Shown piece by piece: positions 6,798 to 8,861 of a DNA stretch of 8,861 nucleotides. The position numbers were made by a program, and so were the translations under genes. Origin of the DNA: Acidobacteriota bacterium (lineage in GTDB: Bacteria > Acidobacteriota > Vicinamibacteria > Vicinamibacterales > 2-12-FULL-66-21). Under the pieces are notes generated by a model, which did no database searches, was not told the DNA's origin, and saw only the letters and a program-made list of their open reading frames with translations. The DNA lies in assembly GCA_013697225.1 (NCBI GenBank), contig JACCXG010000562.1, positions 1-8,861 on the forward strand, given 5' to 3'. Within the stretch, counting starts at the first letter, position 1, and every line of letters begins with the position of its first letter.

Positions 6798-6814
6798 CAG
6801 TAGTGTCCGGTCAT
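6798..6814 (+). repeat. Left terminal inverted repeat of the IS
   Basis: CAGTAGTGTCCGGTCAT, identical to the reverse complement of 8112-8128. The match stops on both sides at this length. Confidence 0.92.
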
Positions 6815-6816
6815 CG

Positions 6817-6832
6817 CAGCGATGAATCGCTG
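6817..6832 (+). other. Hairpin inside the left IS end
   Basis: CAGCGAT-GA-ATCGCTG, a 7-bp perfect stem three bases inside the left terminal repeat. Several IS elements carry hairpins near the left end that limit transposase expression from outside transcripts; here it lies about 115 bp before the transposase ATG, so that role is only a suggestion. A second, 5-bp hairpin (CCCGG/CCGGG at 6902-6917) lies closer to the start codon. Confidence 0.35.
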
Positions 6833-6945
6833 TAACGCATTGACCTTGCGGGAGATCCGGGCGATTTCAGACCGCAACGATATTTTTTGGCAACCGCGAT
6901 TCCCGGCCCAAACCGGGCTGTGAGCGAGGTGCGTCAGAATGGCCG

Positions 6946-8115
6946 ATGCCGCCTGGCCGCACCGTCTTCGCTGAATTGATGACCCATGTGTCGCCCCGCA
7001 AGTTTCAGACGTGCGTGGCGAGGTACGACGGCAACTATAAGTCCTCACAGTTCTCATGCTGGGATCAGTACCTCTGTATGGCGTTCGCCCAGCTCACGTA
7101 CCGCGAGAGCCTCCGCGATATCGAGGCGTGTCTTCGCGCGGTGCAGTCCAGGCTCTACCACGTGGGCATCCGCGCCCGCGTGTCGCGGTCCACATTAGCG
7201 GATGCGAACGAGACTCGCGATTGGCGTATCTACGCGGATTTCGCGCACGGGCTGATTCGGACCGCTCGCGATCTGTACGTGGACGAACCGCTGGCCGTCG
7301 ACCTCGCAAACACCGTGTATGCGCTCGACGCGACGATCATCGATCTCTGTCTCTCCGTGTTTCCTTGGGCACGCTATCGCCGGCGTGACGCCGCCATCAA
7401 AATGCACACGCAGCTCGATCTGCGCGGGCTGATCCCCACGGTGGTGCACATTACGGAGGGAAAACGTGCGGATGTGACCTTCCTCGACGACCTGCTGATC
7501 GAGCCGGGCGCCATCTACATCATGGACCGGGGCTACCTCGACTTCGCGCGCTTGCATCGCTTCACCGACGAAGCGGCCTTCTTCGTCACGCGCACGAAGA
7601 AGGGGATTCACTTCCGACGACGCACGTCGCATCCCGTCGATTTCGCGACGGGCCTTGTGTCGGATCAGACCGTCGGCTTGGCCACGGCCACGGCGCGACG
7701 CGACTATCCCGATCAACTGCGGCGCGTGCGGTACGTCGATCCGACGACGACCAAGCGCTTGACGTTTCTCACGAACAATTTTACGGTGCCGGCGCTCGCG
7801 ATTCCGCAGTTGTACAAGTCACGCTGGGCCGTGGAGCTCTTTTTTCGCTGGATCAAGATGCATCTCCGGATCAAGGCGTTCTATGGCACGAGTGAGAACG
7901 CCGTGAAGACCCAGATCTGGATCGCGCTCTCGATCTATGTCCTCGTGGCCATCGTCAAGAAGCGTCTCGCCCTCGACGTCAGCCTCTACAAACTCTTGCA
8001 GATTCTGAGCATCACGCTTTTTGAGAAAACCCCCATTTCTATTGCTGTTTCCGACATCGGCTCCCAATTCGATGGCATCGACGACGGTAACCAACTGCCG
8101 TTGTTCGACTTATGA
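6946..8115 (+). CDS. IS4-family DDE transposase
   Basis: 389 residues, full length for the DUF4372-containing IS4 subgroup. The N-terminal domain (residues about 5-80: VFAELMTHVSPRKFQTCVAR, MAFAQLTYRESLRDIEACLR) matches DUF4372. The DDE RNase-H-like domain follows: first Asp128 in YALDATIIDLCLS, second Asp194 in YIMDRGYLDFARL, and the YREK signature Tyr290-x2-Arg293-x3-Glu297-x6-Lys304 in YKSRWAVELFFRWIK. All catalytic residues are present and there is no frameshift, so it is probably active. ATG 6946 is used; a GTG-plus-spacer alternative upstream is out of frame and no strong ribosome site is visible. The enzyme cuts and joins at the 17-bp ends described above. Confidence 0.95.
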   Translation: MPPGRTVFAELMTHVSPRKFQTCVARYDGNYKSSQFSCWDQYLCMAFAQLTYRESLRDIEACLRAVQSRLYHVGIRARVSRSTLADANETRDWRIYADFAHGLIRTARDLYVDEPLAVDLANTVYALDATIIDLCLSVFPWARYRRRDAAIKMHTQLDLRGLIPTVVHITEGKRADVTFLDDLLIEPGAIYIMDRGYLDFARLHRFTDEAAFFVTRTKKGIHFRRRTSHPVDFATGLVSDQTVGLATATARRDYPDQLRRVRYVDPTTTKRLTFLTNNFTVPALAIPQLYKSRWAVELFFRWIKMHLRIKAFYGTSENAVKTQIWIALSIYVLVAIVKKRLALDVSLYKLLQILSITLFEKTPISIAVSDIGSQFDGIDDGNQLPLFDL

Positions 8116-8610
8116 CCGGACACTACTGGTCACGCGCAGGGTCACGGATTCCGATTGAAGCGCTTGACGAATAAAGTCCCATACGTGGGTCGCTGGCATG
8201 AAGCCAAGCCTGTGATCTTGTGAGATTTCCCACGAGAGGGCCTTTGCTTCCGCTGGTGGAAAACGACGTTCTACGGTGATAAGCGCGATGCGGCCAGCAC
8301 TGAGGTATTTGTTCCACGTGAACATGACCTGCAGGCCATCGCGGTCGCATCTCCATCCGAGGGCCCGAACTGCCCCACTGGCTGCCCGTGCAGTGACGAT
8401 GGTTCTATCTTCATCCGACATTGGATCGATGCGACTCTGGACATAGAAATCACCCACCCGCCGCTCTTTCGGCTGAGGTGCGGCGGCGCCGCTCTCTGGA
8501 CTCGAATACTTGACATAGTCAAGTGAGAGATGCGTTTTCGCGACGCTGCCCGCTGTCGCCAATAAGACCAATAAGACCAGTGTGCATGTGGAAATCAGTG
8601 AACTGATCAT
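8110..8610 (-). pseudogene. Secreted hypothetical protein truncated by the IS
   Basis: 166 codons from ATG 8610, with a good ribosome site (GGGAGGG, about six bases upstream). Residues 1-24 are a signal peptide (LVLLVLLATAGSVA). The mature part has a pattern of spaced aromatics and short strands: GWRCDRDGLQVMFTWNKYL (85-103), VERRFPPAEAKALSWEISQD (113-132), WDFIRQALQSESVTLRV (144-160). This faintly resembles small periplasmic beta-rich proteins such as the VasI type, but I cannot assign a function. The native sequence ends at Val160 or Thr161; the last residues, SSVRS, and the TAA stop (8112-8110) come from the IS right repeat. The family pattern suggests that one further C-terminal strand was lost. 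The sequence left of the IS does not continue this protein, so the missing end is not simply displaced. Confidence 0.75.
8112..8128 (-). repeat. Right terminal inverted repeat of the IS
   Basis: The exact reverse complement of the left repeat. It holds the transposase TGA stop (8113-8115) on the plus strand. On the minus strand its inner edge supplies the last codons and TAA stop of the truncated gene to the right. Confidence 0.92.
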
Positions 8611-8722
8611 ATAGTCCCTCCCGACCGGGTTGTGTCGTGGTCAGGCTCGCGGCCACAGAGAGCCGTACTGCTGGTTCACGAGCGGGATTGTAGCGGAACC
8701 TGCCCCGAACGAGGAGAGCCCT

Positions 8723-8861
8723 TTGAACATCTCCGGCGTGGAGCGGCGCATTGTCGAGGCGGAGGCGGCGGTGGTCCGTCGGATCTTCGACCTGTGCGCC
8801 GGGGGCATCGGCTACAGCCGGATCGCCAAGCAGCTGAATGCCGAGGGAGCCGTCTCCCCCC
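8723..8861 (+). pseudogene. Large serine recombinase fragment: Recombinase domain without the catalytic domain
   Basis: The plus-strand frame is open from 8615 (TAG at 8612-8614) to the right edge. From about 8726 it reads NISGVERRIVEAEAAVVRR, then IFDLCAGGIGYSRIAKQLNA, the typical start of the Recombinase domain that follows the resolvase catalytic domain in large serine recombinases. The catalytic N-terminus (about 150 residues, with the nucleophilic Ser) should precede it but is absent: 8615-8722 codes for nothing similar, and the stop at 8612 closes the frame. Possible starts are TTG 8723 or GTG 8738. I therefore read it as a 5'-truncated remnant that continues past the window. Such enzymes move islands and phages, so it supports past mobility of this region. 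A functional DNA-binding fragment cannot be excluded. Confidence 0.65.

Larger units (their letters stand above)
6798..8128 (+). mobile_element. IS4-family insertion sequence (DUF4372-type), complete
   Basis: 1331 bp bounded by 17-bp perfect terminal inverted repeats, CAGTAGTGTCCGGTCAT at 6798-6814 and its complement at 8112-8128. It contains one intact transposase gene whose TGA stop lies inside the right repeat. The flanking bases (GTCGGGGA on the left, GTCACGCG on the right) do not form a target-site duplication, so this is not a simple insertion still in its original site. A hairpin at 6817-6832 (CAGCGAT/ATCGCTG) lies just inside the left end. I cannot name the exact IS without a database. 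Confidence 0.92.

Noticed and set aside
6623..7057. A minus-strand frame crossing the left end of the IS
   Set aside because: It joins IS and flanking sequence out of frame with the transposase and carries no recognisable domain.
1..8861. CRISPR array or longer tandem repeats
   Set aside because: No regularly spaced repeats were seen; the only clear repeats are the IS ends and short dyads.

Overview
This window looks like chromosomal DNA of a GC-rich Gram-negative soil-type bacterium, most plausibly an Acidobacteriota (Vicinamibacteria-like) member. That placement is an inference from three things: an Oar-like TonB-dependent receptor with a carboxypeptidase-regulatory N-terminus, of the kind greatly expanded in that phylum; the protein style of the neighbouring genes; and the type of mobile-element debris. 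No rRNA or other taxonomic marker is present.

Layout. (1) 1-2327, minus strand: the first 775 codons of a large outer-membrane TonB-dependent receptor that runs off the left edge. (2) 2328-2898: a 571-bp divergent intergenic region with several inverted repeats, the best being an 8-bp perfect inverted repeat at 2809-2838. (3) 2899-4326, plus strand: an intact MocR-type regulator (GntR winged helix fused to an aminotransferase fold). (4) 4327-4667: non-coding, holding a degenerate tRNA-like sequence on the minus strand (4481-4556). (5) 4668-about 6410, minus strand: a decayed conflict/defence module. In transcription order it holds a wrecked primase-helicase-DUF559 nuclease gene resembling TOTE-type conflict proteins, an intact MNT-family nucleotidyltransferase antitoxin, and its HEPN partner. 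The HEPN gene carries two compensating frameshifts that scramble the catalytic middle. (6) About 6411-6797: nothing recognisable. (7) 6798-8128: an intact IS4-family (DUF4372-type) insertion sequence with 17-bp perfect terminal inverted repeats, no visible target duplication and unrelated flanks. (8) 8110-8610, minus strand: a secreted hypothetical protein truncated by that IS, which supplies its stop codon. (9) 8723-8861, plus strand: the Recombinase domain of a large serine recombinase without its N-terminal catalytic domain, running off the right edge.

The left half (receptor plus divergent regulator) looks like ordinary, intact chromosome. The right half (4327-8861) looks like an accessory region in decay: a defence cassette that has lost its helicase motor, an IS at a rearrangement junction, and recombinase debris. 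The nuclease domain and the MNT antitoxin are still open, while the primase/helicase and the HEPN active site are broken.
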